A stretch of DNA of 57,611 bases from an uncultured Clostridia bacterium (GTDB lineage: Bacteria; Bacillota; Clostridia; Oscillospirales; Ruminococcaceae). Below are positions 1 through 7,836 of the stretch, in pieces. The number at the start of each line of letters is the position of its first letter. The first letter of the stretch is position 1. The stretch is from positions 1 to 57,611 of the forward strand of contig CANQWD010000015.1 of assembly GCA_947627465.1 (NCBI GenBank). The letters are read 5' to 3'. Under the pieces are notes generated by a model. The model saw only the letters and a list, made by a program, of their open reading frames with translations. It made no database searches and was not told the DNA's origin. A program made the position numbers and the translations under genes.

Positions 1-108
1 TGTGTATAGCGACCCATTTTGCTTCCCCCTTTGGTATTGGATTTGTCGTTACTTCCATTATACCACAAGGTCAGCTCAATGGGTTGCTTTTTTTATTTGG
101 TGTTGCAC

Positions 109-837
109 TTATATTGTAAATCTATAATATAATTCTTCGAGCATAGCTCGATAGTCTACCTTAATGTCATCAATGTCTTTCTTTCCAGCCGTGTATGTGA
201 TTTTATGTGCAGAAAAATTGCCAACTTTGCGAAATGTATCAAACTCATTTTTTATCCTTGAAAGATTCAAAGTTTGATTATTTACAGCATTTTGCACAAT
301 TTTATCCAGCATCAAATACCCTTTGGCATCTTTGCCCTTTATTTCGTTATCAATACCGAGTTTCTGATATGACAAAATCAACAGTATTTCGAACAATCTT
401 CTCATTAAAACTGCGGCTGCATCATAGTAGTTATTACCATAGCAGCAATTAATTTGCTGAATCAGTCTATCCAAAAAAGTGCGCTTTTTGCAAAATTTAA
501 ATTCATCAATTAATTCATTGTCTGACTGAATGGTTGTTGTATCATCCCATAATGCTGAATATCTCTGATCATATTCCTGAAGTGTTGTAGGAACAAATTC
601 AAGTGATGTTTTCAATCCCTTGGGAACACGCATTATTTTTTTGTCCAACAACCCCTTTTTCACTCTGCTAGTGTTTATTGAGCTATATCCAGCATCTGAA
701 AACAACTCATTAATGCCTTTTAAATCGAATGTAGATTCGTTCGTTGTTTTATAGTGAAAATAGCAAAGAAGCCCAGCACGTTGTGTTTGATTCATCTTCT
801 CTATCTCTGTTGCGTTTATAAAATCAAGTAATTTCAT
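109..837 (-). CDS. HEPN/DUF4145-like hypothetical protein, third gene of an RM operon
   Basis: 242 aa. I do not recognise an exact family. The C-terminal third contains RKVGNFSAHK followed by a short acidic helix, a pattern typical of DUF4145/HEPN-like domains (R, then GN, then AH). The N-terminal 90 residues are compact and basic and could be a winged helix. It starts 17 bases after the stop of the restriction endonuclease remnant with a GGAGATG ribosome binding site, so it is probably the last gene of the methyltransferase-endonuclease operon. HEPN-type domains are common in defence loci, so an accessory or abortive-infection role is possible but only inferred. The first 108 bases of the window hold no gene I can support. 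Confidence 0.6.
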   Translation of the reverse strand: MKLLDFINATEIEKMNQTQRAGLLCYFHYKTTNESTFDLKGINELFSDAGYSSINTSRVKKGLLDKKIMRVPKGLKTSLEFVPTTLQEYDQRYSALWDDTTTIQSDNELIDEFKFCKKRTFLDRLIQQINCCYGNNYYDAAAVLMRRLFEILLILSYQKLGIDNEIKGKDAKGYLMLDKIVQNAVNNQTLNLSRIKNEFDTFRKVGNFSAHKITYTAGKKDIDDIKVDYRAMLEELYYRFTI

Positions 838-854
838 ATCTCAATCATCTCCAA

Positions 855-1668
855 TTATTTTGCAAATCCCTTATAGCTCCCAAACCCCAACATATAAACC
901 GCCATAGCCGTAGCCAGATCGCGCGACCCAATCTTCTGCTTATCCGCAATCGCCCGCAATTCCTCAATGACCGTATCGTGCGGCACTATTGTTCCCGACA
1001 GCTCGTCCACGGACTTCTGAATGACCTCCGGCAACACCATACACATCTGGTAAAACGCGTCCTCTTGCCCAGTAACGAGCGCATAGAACTGATCTATGCT
1101 CACACGCCTAATCAGCTTATGCCCGACCTTTTTACCGTCAACGGTAGTTTCCCACTTGATATTCTGGGAACGCTTCGCGATTGCTTCCACCAGAAAACAC
1201 GCACAGTCGTCATCGTTCAAAATCTGGTTTTGCATTTTGATGAACGTTTTTCCCGCCGACGCGGAGTTCATGGTGTTATGCTTATTTTTCATCTCAACAT
1301 AAATCGTGTGGACTACGCCGCCATCGGGTAAGGTTATGCCGTCCGAATCTTCAAAGATAACATCCCAACCACCCTCATCACCGTTGTCGGGAACGTGACA
1401 CTTGTCGATATAGTTGAAGATGCGCTGGTGGAAGTAGCCTATATCGTTATTGTTGGACTTATCACGCTGACGGAAAATCTCACTGTTGACGATCTGCTCC
1501 CAACTTGAACCGTAAACTGTCTTGTCAAAAATCAGCTTTACCGGGTCGATAAGGTTTGTTGAAACGCTTTAGATCAAAGGACTCCAGCTTTTCGCCGTAT
1601 TTCTCAATCGTAGCCTTAACGTGCTTGGTAAAATCATCTTCTGAAATAAAACTCAAATTCCACATCAT
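855..1668 (-). pseudogene. Eco47II/Sau96I-family type II restriction endonuclease, frameshifted
   Basis: The N-terminal part (MWNLSFISEDDFTKHV...) begins at the ATG at 1668, which overlaps the methyltransferase stop as ATGA. Near 1550, after FDLKRFNK at an A run, the reading frame is lost. The downstream frame resumes with LIDPVKLIFDKTVYGSSW and runs without a stop through IFRQRDKSNNNDIGYFHQ and VEMKNKHNTMNSASAGKT to the stop at 855. The RQRDKSNNNDIGYFHQ and EMKNKHNT blocks are typical of the Eco47II family (PF09553), which cuts GGNCC/GGWCC-type sites. One extra base or two missing bases would explain the break. Together the two parts give about 270 aa, the normal family length. Either the nuclease is inactivated or the assembly has an indel error; a read-level check would decide. 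Confidence 0.8.
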
Positions 1669-2885
1669 AAATCCTCCAAAGCTGATTTTATCTTCAAAGC
1701 TATTTCGTAAGCCAAATTCACAGGAACGGCGTTCCCGACTTGCTTGTATTGAGAGCCTATGCTGCCGCAGAATTTCCAATCATCGGGGAAACTCTGGCAG
1801 CGAGCATTTTCTCTTATCGTAAACGGACGCGCCTCCAACGGGTGACATCTGTCCGTCTGTTTCTGGCTCGGAGATGTAAGCACGGTGAGCGACGGCTCGT
1901 CCAAACTCAAACGGCGCAATATCCCCGTTCTGCCGCCCTCCATATACCAGCAGCTTTTCATATATTCCTTTGCAATATCTTCGGGAATATCTCTCCAATA
2001 CCCTCCCGGAGGAACAAGTTCAAACACCTTTCTCTTGTACTCCGAATAAGGCGTTCCCTCGCTTTTGGGGCAATCAAGCAGAATATCCCGTAAAACGGGC
2101 TTGTACTTGTGTGGTGTTGGAAATTCAAAATGAACCTTTTTCGCCAGATCCTTGCGTATTCCGATTGTGATCAAGCGTTCTCTCTTCTGAGCAACACCGT
2201 AATCCCAAGCGTTTAGAACCGCCTTTTGAATGACATAACCCGCGCTCTCAAAAATGTCCAAAATCGTTTGATATGTACGCCCTTTATCGTGAGTAAGTAA
2301 CCCGCGCACATTTTCAAAGAGGAACATTTTCGGCTGAAGCTGTTCCAAAAATTTCGCGTAATGGTAGAAAAGCGTTCCGCGCGCATCCTCTAAACCAAGC
2401 CTTTTGCCCGCATACGAAAAGCTCTGACACGGAGCACCGCCTGAAAGAAGATCAAGCTCGCCACTCTTTATGCCGAAAAACCTCGGCAGATTCAAAGAGG
2501 AAATATTAGCTATATCATCGTTGATAACCCGCCATTTTGGGCGATTGAGTTTCAAGGTATCGGATGCGTCCTTGTCTATCTCGATAAGCCCAAGCGAGTT
2601 AAACCCGGCTTTTTCAATTCCCAGCGCAAGCCCTCCCGCGCCCGCGAATAACTCAATAGAGTTAAATTGTCTTTGATGGATAGGAGCAGTAAACGTAACA
2701 TCTATAATATCGCCGACATTACAATTCAGCGCGGCGCAGATCTTCTCTATGCTTTCAAACGAAATGGGTTCATTCTTGCCCATACGCGCCATAACATTAA
2801 AACTGACACCCGATGCCTCTTTTAAATCGGTTTTGTTCATATCCTTATCAATCAATAATTTCCACAGCTTATTGTATGTAACCAA
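1665..2885 (-). CDS. DNA cytosine-5 methyltransferase with N-terminal HTH domain
   Basis: 406 aa from a TTG at 2885, chosen because AGGAGG lies 9 bases upstream; an in-frame ATG at 2924 has no such site. Residues about 5-60 form an XRE-type helix-turn-helix (LLIDKDMNKTDLKEASG...). The rest is a C5-methyltransferase: motif I ELFAGAGGLALG, motif IV GAPCQSFS with the catalytic Cys, motif VI FENVRG, motif VIII QKRERLITIG and motif X QVGNAVPVNLA. Such HTH fusions (as in M.EcoRII or M.MspI) often repress their own promoter. Paired AAATCGTT repeats upstream fit this. The stop overlaps the endonuclease start by four bases. The partner is Eco47II-like, so a GGNCC-like target is inferred. Confidence 0.92.
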   Translation of the reverse strand: MVTYNKLWKLLIDKDMNKTDLKEASGVSFNVMARMGKNEPISFESIEKICAALNCNVGDIIDVTFTAPIHQRQFNSIELFAGAGGLALGIEKAGFNSLGLIEIDKDASDTLKLNRPKWRVINDDIANISSLNLPRFFGIKSGELDLLSGGAPCQSFSYAGKRLGLEDARGTLFYHYAKFLEQLQPKMFLFENVRGLLTHDKGRTYQTILDIFESAGYVIQKAVLNAWDYGVAQKRERLITIGIRKDLAKKVHFEFPTPHKYKPVLRDILLDCPKSEGTPYSEYKRKVFELVPPGGYWRDIPEDIAKEYMKSCWYMEGGRTGILRRLSLDEPSLTVLTSPSQKQTDRCHPLEARPFTIRENARCQSFPDDWKFCGSIGSQYKQVGNAVPVNLAYEIALKIKSALEDL

Positions 2886-2923
2886 GATAACCCACCTCCT
2901 ACATCTTGTGCCTAATATTTTCA

Positions 2924-2952
2924 TTTACATCATATATTCTCCGGTTTGTCAA
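2924..2952 (-). promoter_or_regulatory. Predicted promoter of the HTH-methyltransferase operon
   Basis: On the minus strand TTGACA (2952-2947) is followed by a 17-base spacer and TGTAAA (2929-2924), about 40 bases upstream of the chosen TTG start. This is the best sigma-A-like match in the gap. Confidence 0.55.
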
Positions 2953-2953
2953 G

Positions 2954-2992
2954 GCATTTCACGAAATCGTTAGATAATTTTTCTAAATCGTT
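2954..2992. promoter_or_regulatory. Candidate operator: paired AAATCGTT repeats plus TTTCACGAAA palindrome
   Basis: AAATCGTT occurs at 2964-2971 and 2985-2992, exactly 21 bp (two helical turns) apart, just upstream of the TTGACA box. A TTTC-AC-GAAA palindrome lies between them and the promoter (about 2957-2966). A related TTTCACGAAAT sits in front of the XRE regulator at about 9033. Autoregulation by the HTH domain of the methyltransferase is an inference. Confidence 0.4.
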
Positions 2993-2999
2993 TACTCCC

Positions 3000-3025
3000 C
3001 CCCGCGTCAACTAAGCGGCGCGGGG
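3000..3025. terminator. GC-rich hairpin after the MobV gene of element A
   Basis: CCCCGCG (3000-3006) pairs with CGCGGGG (3019-3025), 8 bases past the relaxase stop. There is no strong T tract, so its efficiency as an intrinsic terminator is uncertain. Confidence 0.4.
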
Positions 3026-3033
3026 TTGTATTC

Positions 3034-4371
3034 TTATCGTCCTTTCCGATGCAGTATGACCGGCTGCAAAAACTTCTCCAACTTCTCCCTAAGCCCAAAA
3101 CTTTCTATGAACTCGATCACCCTATTGTACCGCTGTTTCAGCGCGTCCAACTCCTTTTGCATGGCAGGAAATGAACAACGCTCCACCCACGCATTGTGAA
3201 CCCGTTCACGGAGGGTGCTATTCTCGTTGGACAGTTCTTCGTTCTTCTTTTTTAGCTCTGCGACCTCGGCGGTCAACTCACCCTCACGGCTCTCATCCGC
3301 GATCTGCTTTTTGGCAATATCTGTCAGCTTCTCGTAGTCCTCAGGCGAGATCGTGACCTTGCCGCCGAAGACTGTCTTGCCCGTTTCGATGTGGTCGATA
3401 GTATTTATCTTCACAACCTTTTCCACGCTCTTGCTGAGTATGTCCTGCTTTTCGGCAAGCGTAGCCTCCGTTTTGGCTTTGATGGTCTCCTTTTCGGTAA
3501 TCTCGCTGTCAAGCTGCTCTACTTCGGCTCGTTTCTCCATACACTCCGTGCCGAGCTTGTCAAGGTCTTGCTCAGTGCGCTCGATAGCCTCTTTTCGCCA
3601 TTCAAGAATCAGTTCCTTATTGCCTATTTCGCCATTCAAACGCGCGACCTCTTGCCGTTGGTTATCGGCTTTTTCTTTCAATTCTGCGTACTCCTTGTAC
3701 TGCTCAACCGTCAAACTTCCGCGCGACTTTTCGGGAGCGGCAATCTCAATACCGTGTACCTTGCAGATGTTCTCCAAAACGGCTCGCTCGCTTTCCCGCC
3801 AACGGCTTATCGCGTCCTTACCCGAGTCGTAACCCATTTCTTTCAAAGCCTGTGCTATTCCATTCTGGGTGTCAACGCCTTGCTTGTAATGCCCGATCGG
3901 TATGTAGTCAATATGCAAATGTGGAGTAGCCTCGTCCATGTGAAGAACGGCGTTGAACACACGGAAGTTCGGGTTGCGCTCTTGAAAGCCGTTCATATAC
4001 TCGGTCAGGCACTCGGCGGCGATAGCAGCGTCCGCCGAACCAACGCCCGTATCGTCCTTTGTGCCGATCTGAACAACGTCCTCGTAAAAGCTCTTACGCT
4101 TGTCCGCAGAAGTCACCACGCTCTGGGCAGGAGCGCGTTTGAAAACGTGTTCAAAGTAGCCCGACTTGATCTTCCTGTCGGAGCGTTTCTGCTTTGCGTT
4201 GTAACGCTCGACCGCCGCGCTGAATATATCATCATACGCAACATCAATCGGCTGCTCGACGAAGATGACGTTATCTTTCGTGCGAGCGCAGTCAACATTC
4301 TTCGCGGAAAACTTGCGATTGTTATGTGTAAGACTGCCCTTGCCTTGACAGTGCGAAATTGTTTTTGCCAT
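3034..4371 (-). CDS. MobV-family relaxase (Mob/Pre), element A
   Basis: 445 aa, starting at 4371 seven bases after AAGGAG. The N-terminal ~200 residues are the MobV nicking domain. The histidine motif HMDEATPHLHIDYIP (family HxDE..PHxH) coordinates the metal for cleavage at oriT. The N-terminal HNNR block and FEHVFKR segment also fit the family. The rest is a long charged coiled coil (LILEWRKEAIERTEQDLDKL onward). This C-terminal part is close to 90% identical by eye to the element B relaxase (12798-14093) over about 100 residues, while the N-terminal domains differ far more, which suggests mosaic exchange. A candidate oriT lies directly upstream. The protein should support mobilisation by a helper conjugation system; no transfer genes are present here. 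Confidence 0.9.
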   Translation of the reverse strand: MAKTISHCQGKGSLTHNNRKFSAKNVDCARTKDNVIFVEQPIDVAYDDIFSAAVERYNAKQKRSDRKIKSGYFEHVFKRAPAQSVVTSADKRKSFYEDVVQIGTKDDTGVGSADAAIAAECLTEYMNGFQERNPNFRVFNAVLHMDEATPHLHIDYIPIGHYKQGVDTQNGIAQALKEMGYDSGKDAISRWRESERAVLENICKVHGIEIAAPEKSRGSLTVEQYKEYAELKEKADNQRQEVARLNGEIGNKELILEWRKEAIERTEQDLDKLGTECMEKRAEVEQLDSEITEKETIKAKTEATLAEKQDILSKSVEKVVKINTIDHIETGKTVFGGKVTISPEDYEKLTDIAKKQIADESREGELTAEVAELKKKNEELSNENSTLRERVHNAWVERCSFPAMQKELDALKQRYNRVIEFIESFGLREKLEKFLQPVILHRKGR

Positions 4372-4442
4372 AGTCATTCTCCTTTCTGTAATGGGTATAG
4401 CGTTCTCGCTTTTCTTACTTTCGTGCCGAAAGTAACGCCATA

Positions 4443-4534
4443 GTACCTTTGACAGCGATCTCCGCTTCGCTACGATCACTATCAAAGGTACAGGCGCTCT
4501 CCGAGGGGCAAGGGGGCGTTAGCACCCCCCTTGC
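4443..4534. other. Candidate oriT region of element A (two inverted repeats)
   Basis: Hairpin 1: GCAAGGGGG (4508-4516), loop CGTTAGCAC, CCCCCTTGC (4526-4534). Hairpin 2: GTACCTTTGA (4443-4452) pairing with TCAAAGGTAC (4482-4491). A further TTACTTTCG-TGC-CGAAAGTAA dyad lies about 4416-4436. Hairpin 1 recurs in element B with the same loop and a compensated base-pair change in the stem. The region lies just upstream of mobV, where MobV origins usually sit. Confidence 0.6.
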
Positions 4535-4637
4535 AATCCCCCGCCTTTCGCGGCTCTACTACTTCATCGCCTATCCGAAAATCGGCACGGTGGAAAAGAA
4601 AAGACCGCGGGAACCGCTTTTCTTTTTCGGACTTGTT

Positions 4638-4802
4638 CTAATCGAACAAGCCGCCCATTCCATCACAGCGGTTGTCCTCGTAGAGTTCCGCGAACGTCAT
4701 TCGAGGCTTGCGCGTTCTCCGAAAGGACGAGCGCGTCAGGAAAAGAAATGCTGCTTCCGCACCCGCCGTTAATACTGCTACTGCTATGATCATCTGTTTC
4801 AT
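4638..4802 (-). CDS. 54-aa conserved membrane peptide, element A copy
   Basis: 54 aa, beginning MKQMIIAVAVLTAGAEAAF and ending CDGMGGLFD. GGGAG precedes the ATG. Residues 4-22 form one hydrophobic, Ala-rich segment, followed by a basic stretch (RRTRKPR) and an acidic amphipathic tail with TFAELYEDN. The same peptide occurs at the same place, upstream of mobV, in element B (12406-12570), identical at most positions and equal in length. Its conservation across two otherwise divergent elements supports a real gene. I know of no named family. A role in mobilisation, in exclusion or as a small toxin-like peptide is possible but unproven. Confidence 0.75.
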   Translation of the reverse strand: MKQMIIAVAVLTAGAEAAFLFLTRSSFRRTRKPRMTFAELYEDNRCDGMGGLFD

Positions 4803-4845
4803 CAAATACTCCCTTCAAATTCCTCTGCTGCAACATTGTACCTTC

Positions 4846-5877
4846 CTAGATATCCGCAACCTTGCAACCTTCATTCGGCAGATACCAAAACCACGGCGTT
4901 CCCTCTTTTTTTGAGATCACTCCGAGAGCCTTCTTCGCGCCGTATAGCACACGTTTGCTTATTCCCATGAACCGAGCCTTTTCCACCAGCTCCGACTGCG
5001 CGACTTTGCCGTTCGCTAAACTCTCACGGAGAAACTTCTCCGCCAGCTCTGACTTGCTCTCATGAGAAAAGCCGCTCAGCAGTTCATCAATAGAAATATC
5101 ATACTTGCCTATCCAACGGAAACCGCTTTCTTTGCTTAATTCAAACGCGATCGGCACACCCTCCGGCGCGAGAGAGGATTTATCCTGCGCCATTATTCTA
5201 ATTTGCGGGTCATCACGCAGCTTACCGACAATGAGAACGCTCCGCGCCGATGCTTGGAAATCGATCGAACCCAAACCGCGATAAGAAGATTTACCGCCAA
5301 ATGATCTGTTCAAATGCCCGATCAGCACAACTGCCGCCTTGTATTTTTCGGCAAGTCTGCCTATCGTTGACATAACCGTCCGAACCTCGTTTGCGCGGTT
5401 AATATCCACACGCGAACCGACATACGCTCGGATAGGGTCAAGTATCACGAGCCGCGCTCCCGTTTGGATAATTGCCTGTTCAAGTCGTTCATCAAGCATA
5501 TCAAGAGGGGCTTCACTCTCGTCTATCACCTTGATTTGCGAGCAATCCGCGCCGCCAGATTCAAGCCGCGGCTTGCTCGTATCGGCAAGACCGTCCTCGG
5601 CGGTTTGGTAGATTATTCTTATCGACTCACGCGGAGAGCTGTCCTCGGACAGCTTTTCACCTTTGGATAGCAATGCGGCAAACTGCAACATTAACGTAGT
5701 TTTACCGCCGCCTGGGTCGCCCTCTATAATCGTAATCTTCCCAAACGGAATATATGGATACCACAGCCACTCAACTTTTTCAGCCCGAATCTCGTCCATT
5801 CCGATTATCTTCAAAGCGAGCTTGACATTTTCCGCGTAAGGTGGTATAATATTATCGTAACACATCGGCTGCCCCAT
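4846..5877 (-). CDS. RepA-like AAA ATPase (RecA-fold, AAA_25), element A
   Basis: 343 aa from the ATG at 5877. Walker A EGDPGGGKTT, Walker B RLVILDPI, and a GHLNRS motif typical of the AAA_25/RepA hexameric helicase family found on plasmids, phages and integrative elements. The C-terminal 90 residues (SKSELAEKFLRESLANGK...) look like a winged helix. The start is odd: the strongest ribosome binding site (AGGAGG, 5934-5929) serves an ATG at 5921 that overlaps the xis stop, but that frame (MTEKETTAPYLL...) is not the ATPase frame and closes after about 36 codons. An indel near 5890 would join the two. The gene may therefore be 5'-frameshifted, or it may start weakly at 5877. Confidence 0.82.
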   Translation of the reverse strand: MGQPMCYDNIIPPYAENVKLALKIIGMDEIRAEKVEWLWYPYIPFGKITIIEGDPGGGKTTLMLQFAALLSKGEKLSEDSSPRESIRIIYQTAEDGLADTSKPRLESGGADCSQIKVIDESEAPLDMLDERLEQAIIQTGARLVILDPIRAYVGSRVDINRANEVRTVMSTIGRLAEKYKAAVVLIGHLNRSFGGKSSYRGLGSIDFQASARSVLIVGKLRDDPQIRIMAQDKSSLAPEGVPIAFELSKESGFRWIGKYDISIDELLSGFSHESKSELAEKFLRESLANGKVAQSELVEKARFMGISKRVLYGAKKALGVISKKEGTPWFWYLPNEGCKVADI

Positions 5878-5917
5878 ATCTGCGCCAACAGATACGGGGC
5901 AGTCGTTTCTTTTTCCG

Positions 5918-6121
5918 TCATTCGCCCACCTCCTTAAGTTCACCCGCGCTGAACCCGTAGTATTTCTTTTCCAAATAGGCAACAGGGAGTTTTCCGGCAA
6001 TAGTGATAAAACCCTGCGCCCTGAGTTCGCGGTTGCAGTCGCGTATGATCTCGTAAGCCTTGCCGCGGCTTATTCCCAATACCGCCTTTAGCTCGTCTGC
6101 GGTTATGTACTGTTTTTGCAT
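5918..6121 (-). CDS. Excisionase-like small HTH protein, element A
   Basis: 67 aa from the ATG at 6121, with GAGGTG six bases upstream. YITADELKAVLGISRGKAYEIIRDCNRELRAQGF is condensed here to its sense: a MerR/Xis-type winged helix that recognises DNA in recombination directionality factors. It resembles the element B protein (9188-9382): both have GIS(R/K)..AY..I, then L(R/K)..G(F/Y)IT(I/V)AGK and a terminal Y-EKK-YG region. It diverges from the integrase gene instead of preceding it as in element B. It probably controls excision and the xis promoter. Confidence 0.8.
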   Translation of the reverse strand: MQKQYITADELKAVLGISRGKAYEIIRDCNRELRAQGFITIAGKLPVAYLEKKYYGFSAGELKEVGE

Positions 6122-6149
6122 ATTCAGCACCTCTTTCTAAAATATATAC

Positions 6150-6162
6150 GCACTTGTAGTGC
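6150..6162. promoter_or_regulatory. Candidate operator, GCACT-TGT-AGTGC palindrome
   Basis: A perfect 5-bp dyad lies between the divergent xis A and the int A transcription unit. The same GCACT word occurs four times (9069, 9077, 9090, 9162) around the xis B promoter, suggesting a shared type of regulator. Confidence 0.4.
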
Positions 6163-6188
6163 ATATTATCATTATATCACGTCTAATT

Positions 6189-6528
6189 ATGAGTTTTCTG
6201 TTTATGTTGGAGAATGTGAGCGGCGTTGATTTTTCGATCAACGTAAAAAAGCCCGGCGAAAAGTGGGAGTGTTCGATAAATTTCGACGGGCAAGGCGCGA
6301 AACATAATGCCGACTTGTGCCTTTTTTTGGAACGTTGGGCTGAGGAACGCGAAAATTTCCGCACCTACTTTTTCCTCGCTTGAGGATTACTCCCGTTGGA
6401 AAGCGGAAACGCTCGCATACTATTCTCAGACCAACGTCGAGACCGCAGAGCCTTTGGCTTTAGATCTTGAAACGCGCTTAAAAAAGCGTAAAGAATATTT
6501 AGAAAACGAATTGAAAAAGAAAAAGTGA
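6189..6528 (+). pseudogene. Small hypothetical protein split by a frameshift in a T5 run
   Basis: The first frame starts at 6189 (MSFLFMLENVSGVDFSINVK...) and runs to ...ERENFRTYF, then ends at 6383. Removing one T from the TTTTT at 6369-6373 continues the protein as SSLEDYSRWKAETLAYYSQ... to ...LENELKKKK, with its stop at 6526-6528, 11 bases before int A. The joined product would be about 112 aa with a basic coiled-coil end. Both halves have protein-like composition, and the second keeps good spacing to int A. I do not recognise the family. A programmed +1 shift is possible, but decay or an assembly indel is simpler. Confidence 0.55.
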
Positions 6529-6539
6529 AAGGAGCAATT

Positions 6540-7583
6540 ATGTCAGTAACAAAAGACCCGGCAACGGGGAAGTGGATGTCGCAACTCCGCGTGACCGACT
6601 GGCAAGGCAAGACCGTCCACAAAAAGAAAAGGGGCTTCCTTACTAAAAAGGAAGCCCAAGAATGGGAGTTCGATCTTCAGATACAATGCCGCCGCGCACT
6701 GGAAAGTATCGAAATGAAGTTCTCGGAGTTCGTCACGCTGTATCTCGCGGATATGGAACCGCGCTTGAAGCTGTCCACTATCGCGAACAAGAAAAATCTC
6801 ATTGAAACCAAGCTGATACCGTTCTTCGGGAAAATCCCAATCAACGAGATCAGACCGACCGATATACGCAAGTGGCAGAACGGCTTGACAAGTTACCGTG
6901 ACGAAAACGGTGCTCCCTACTCGCAAACATATTTAAAGTGCCTGCAAAATCAGATCACCGCGATATTCAACTATGCCGTGAAATATTACGATCTGCGCGA
7001 GAACCCTTGCCACAAAGCGGGAACAATCGGAAAGAAGAACGCCAATGAAATGCAGTTCTGGACTAAAGACGAGTTTGAGAAATTTCTTAACGCGGTTTCC
7101 GACAAGCCGCTCTCCCTCGCGATCTTTATGACGTTGTACTATACGGGTATGCGCGAAGGCGAGCTGCTTGCTCTCACTCCCAAAGATATAAATTTCAAAG
7201 CGCGGACGATAAGCATAAACAAAAGCTATCAGCGGCTCGGCAAAGAGGACGTGATAACCACGCCGAAAACTCCCAAAAGCAAACGCACGATCACTATCCC
7301 GAATGTCCTCTGCAAGTGCCTGCAAAAGTATATGTCGCACGTTTATGAACTCGGCGCGAACGACCGCCTGTTCAATGTGACAAAGCATTATCTTACAAAA
7401 GAAATGGTAAGAGGGTGCAAGAAGTCGGGAGTTAAAAAGATACGCGTACACGATATTCGGCACAGCCACGCCAGCCTTTTGGTGGAACTCGGTTTCTCGC
7501 CCAAGCTGATAGCCGACCGTTTAGGTCACGAAAAGATACAGACCACCCTCGACACATACAGCCACCTTTATCCGAATAAATAG
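6540..7583 (+). CDS. Tyrosine recombinase/integrase, element A (C-terminus cut by TAG)
   Basis: 347 aa, starting at 6540 after AAAGGAG. An AP2-like arm-binding domain (DWQGKTVHKKKRGF) occupies about residues 1-55, a core-binding SAM-like domain about 60-160, and the catalytic domain follows with Arg in YTGMREGELLAL, HxxR in HDIRHSHASLL, and His and Tyr in LGHEKIQTTLDTYSHLYP. After YPNK the frame meets TAG (7581-7583), but the same frame continues NEVADRLDELATKNP to a TAA at 7631. The element B integrase has similar residues there (QVEMATKLNEIRK). A CAG-to-TAG change therefore probably removed about 16 terminal residues. Its 3' end points at the att repeat at 7722. Confidence 0.92.
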   Translation: MSVTKDPATGKWMSQLRVTDWQGKTVHKKKRGFLTKKEAQEWEFDLQIQCRRALESIEMKFSEFVTLYLADMEPRLKLSTIANKKNLIETKLIPFFGKIPINEIRPTDIRKWQNGLTSYRDENGAPYSQTYLKCLQNQITAIFNYAVKYYDLRENPCHKAGTIGKKNANEMQFWTKDEFEKFLNAVSDKPLSLAIFMTLYYTGMREGELLALTPKDINFKARTISINKSYQRLGKEDVITTPKTPKSKRTITIPNVLCKCLQKYMSHVYELGANDRLFNVTKHYLTKEMVRGCKKSGVKKIRVHDIRHSHASLLVELGFSPKLIADRLGHEKIQTTLDTYSHLYPNK

Positions 7584-7632
7584 AATGAAGTAGCCGACCG
7601 TCTTGACGAGTTGGCTACAAAAAACCCGTAAA

Positions 7633-7654
7633 TTGTAGCCAATTTGTAGCCAAT
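7633..7654. repeat. Tandem 11-bp repeat TTGTAGCCAAT x2, candidate integrase arm sites
   Basis: Two exact copies (7633-7643, 7644-7654) lie just past int A, with an inverted TTGGCTACAA at about 7611-7620. One-turn spacing suits binding by an AP2-like integrase arm domain. Confidence 0.5.
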
Positions 7655-7665
7655 AAAATATAACC

Positions 7666-7710
7666 GCCCCGATAAGCCGCATAACATCACGGATTTATCG
7701 GGGCAATTTT
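7666..7710 (+). terminator. Intrinsic terminator after int A
   Basis: GCCCCGATAA (7666-7675) pairs perfectly with TTATCGGGGC (7695-7704), followed by AATTTT. It lies between int A and the att repeat. Confidence 0.7.
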
Positions 7711-7721
7711 GTGAATTTTAA

Positions 7722-7733
7722 TTATTCCCACTC
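7722..7733. repeat. Candidate att site: TTATTCCCACTC, copy of the guaA 3' end
   Basis: Identical to 21467-21478, which encodes the last residues and stop of guaA on the minus strand. Integrase genes flank it on both sides (int A ends 139 bases to the left). It probably marks the junction between elements A and B. The 3' end of guaA is a known integration target of tyrosine recombinase elements. Confidence 0.65.
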
Positions 7734-7770
7734 CTCAAATTCAACCGTATCCCCATTCTCGCAAATAGAA

Positions 7771-7800
7771 AAAACCGCACTGTAATGCGGTTTTTATTTT
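7771..7800. terminator. Intrinsic terminator hairpin
   Basis: AAACCGCA (7772-7779) pairs with TGCGGTTT (7786-7793), followed by TTATTTT. It lies just inside element B. Confidence 0.6.
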
Positions 7801-7836
7801 TATGATATTTATATTCTCTACGGTTTTCAAATTTTC

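Noticed and set aside
3391-4443. 350-codon plus-strand open frame over mobV A
   Set aside because: It lies antisense to the relaxase gene, which has clear catalytic motifs, and its product has no recognisable domain or ribosome binding site.
6365-6376. Programmed -1 ribosomal frameshift at CTTTTTC
   Set aside because: The needed shift is +1, the heptamer does not fit X XXY YYZ, and no downstream pseudoknot is obvious; an indel is simpler.
7722-7790. Displaced 3' fragment of a second guaA gene left of the att repeat copy
   Set aside because: The reading frame ending in the same WE-stop (…VEFEEWE) has no further similarity to GuaA upstream, so only the 12-bp core can be supported.
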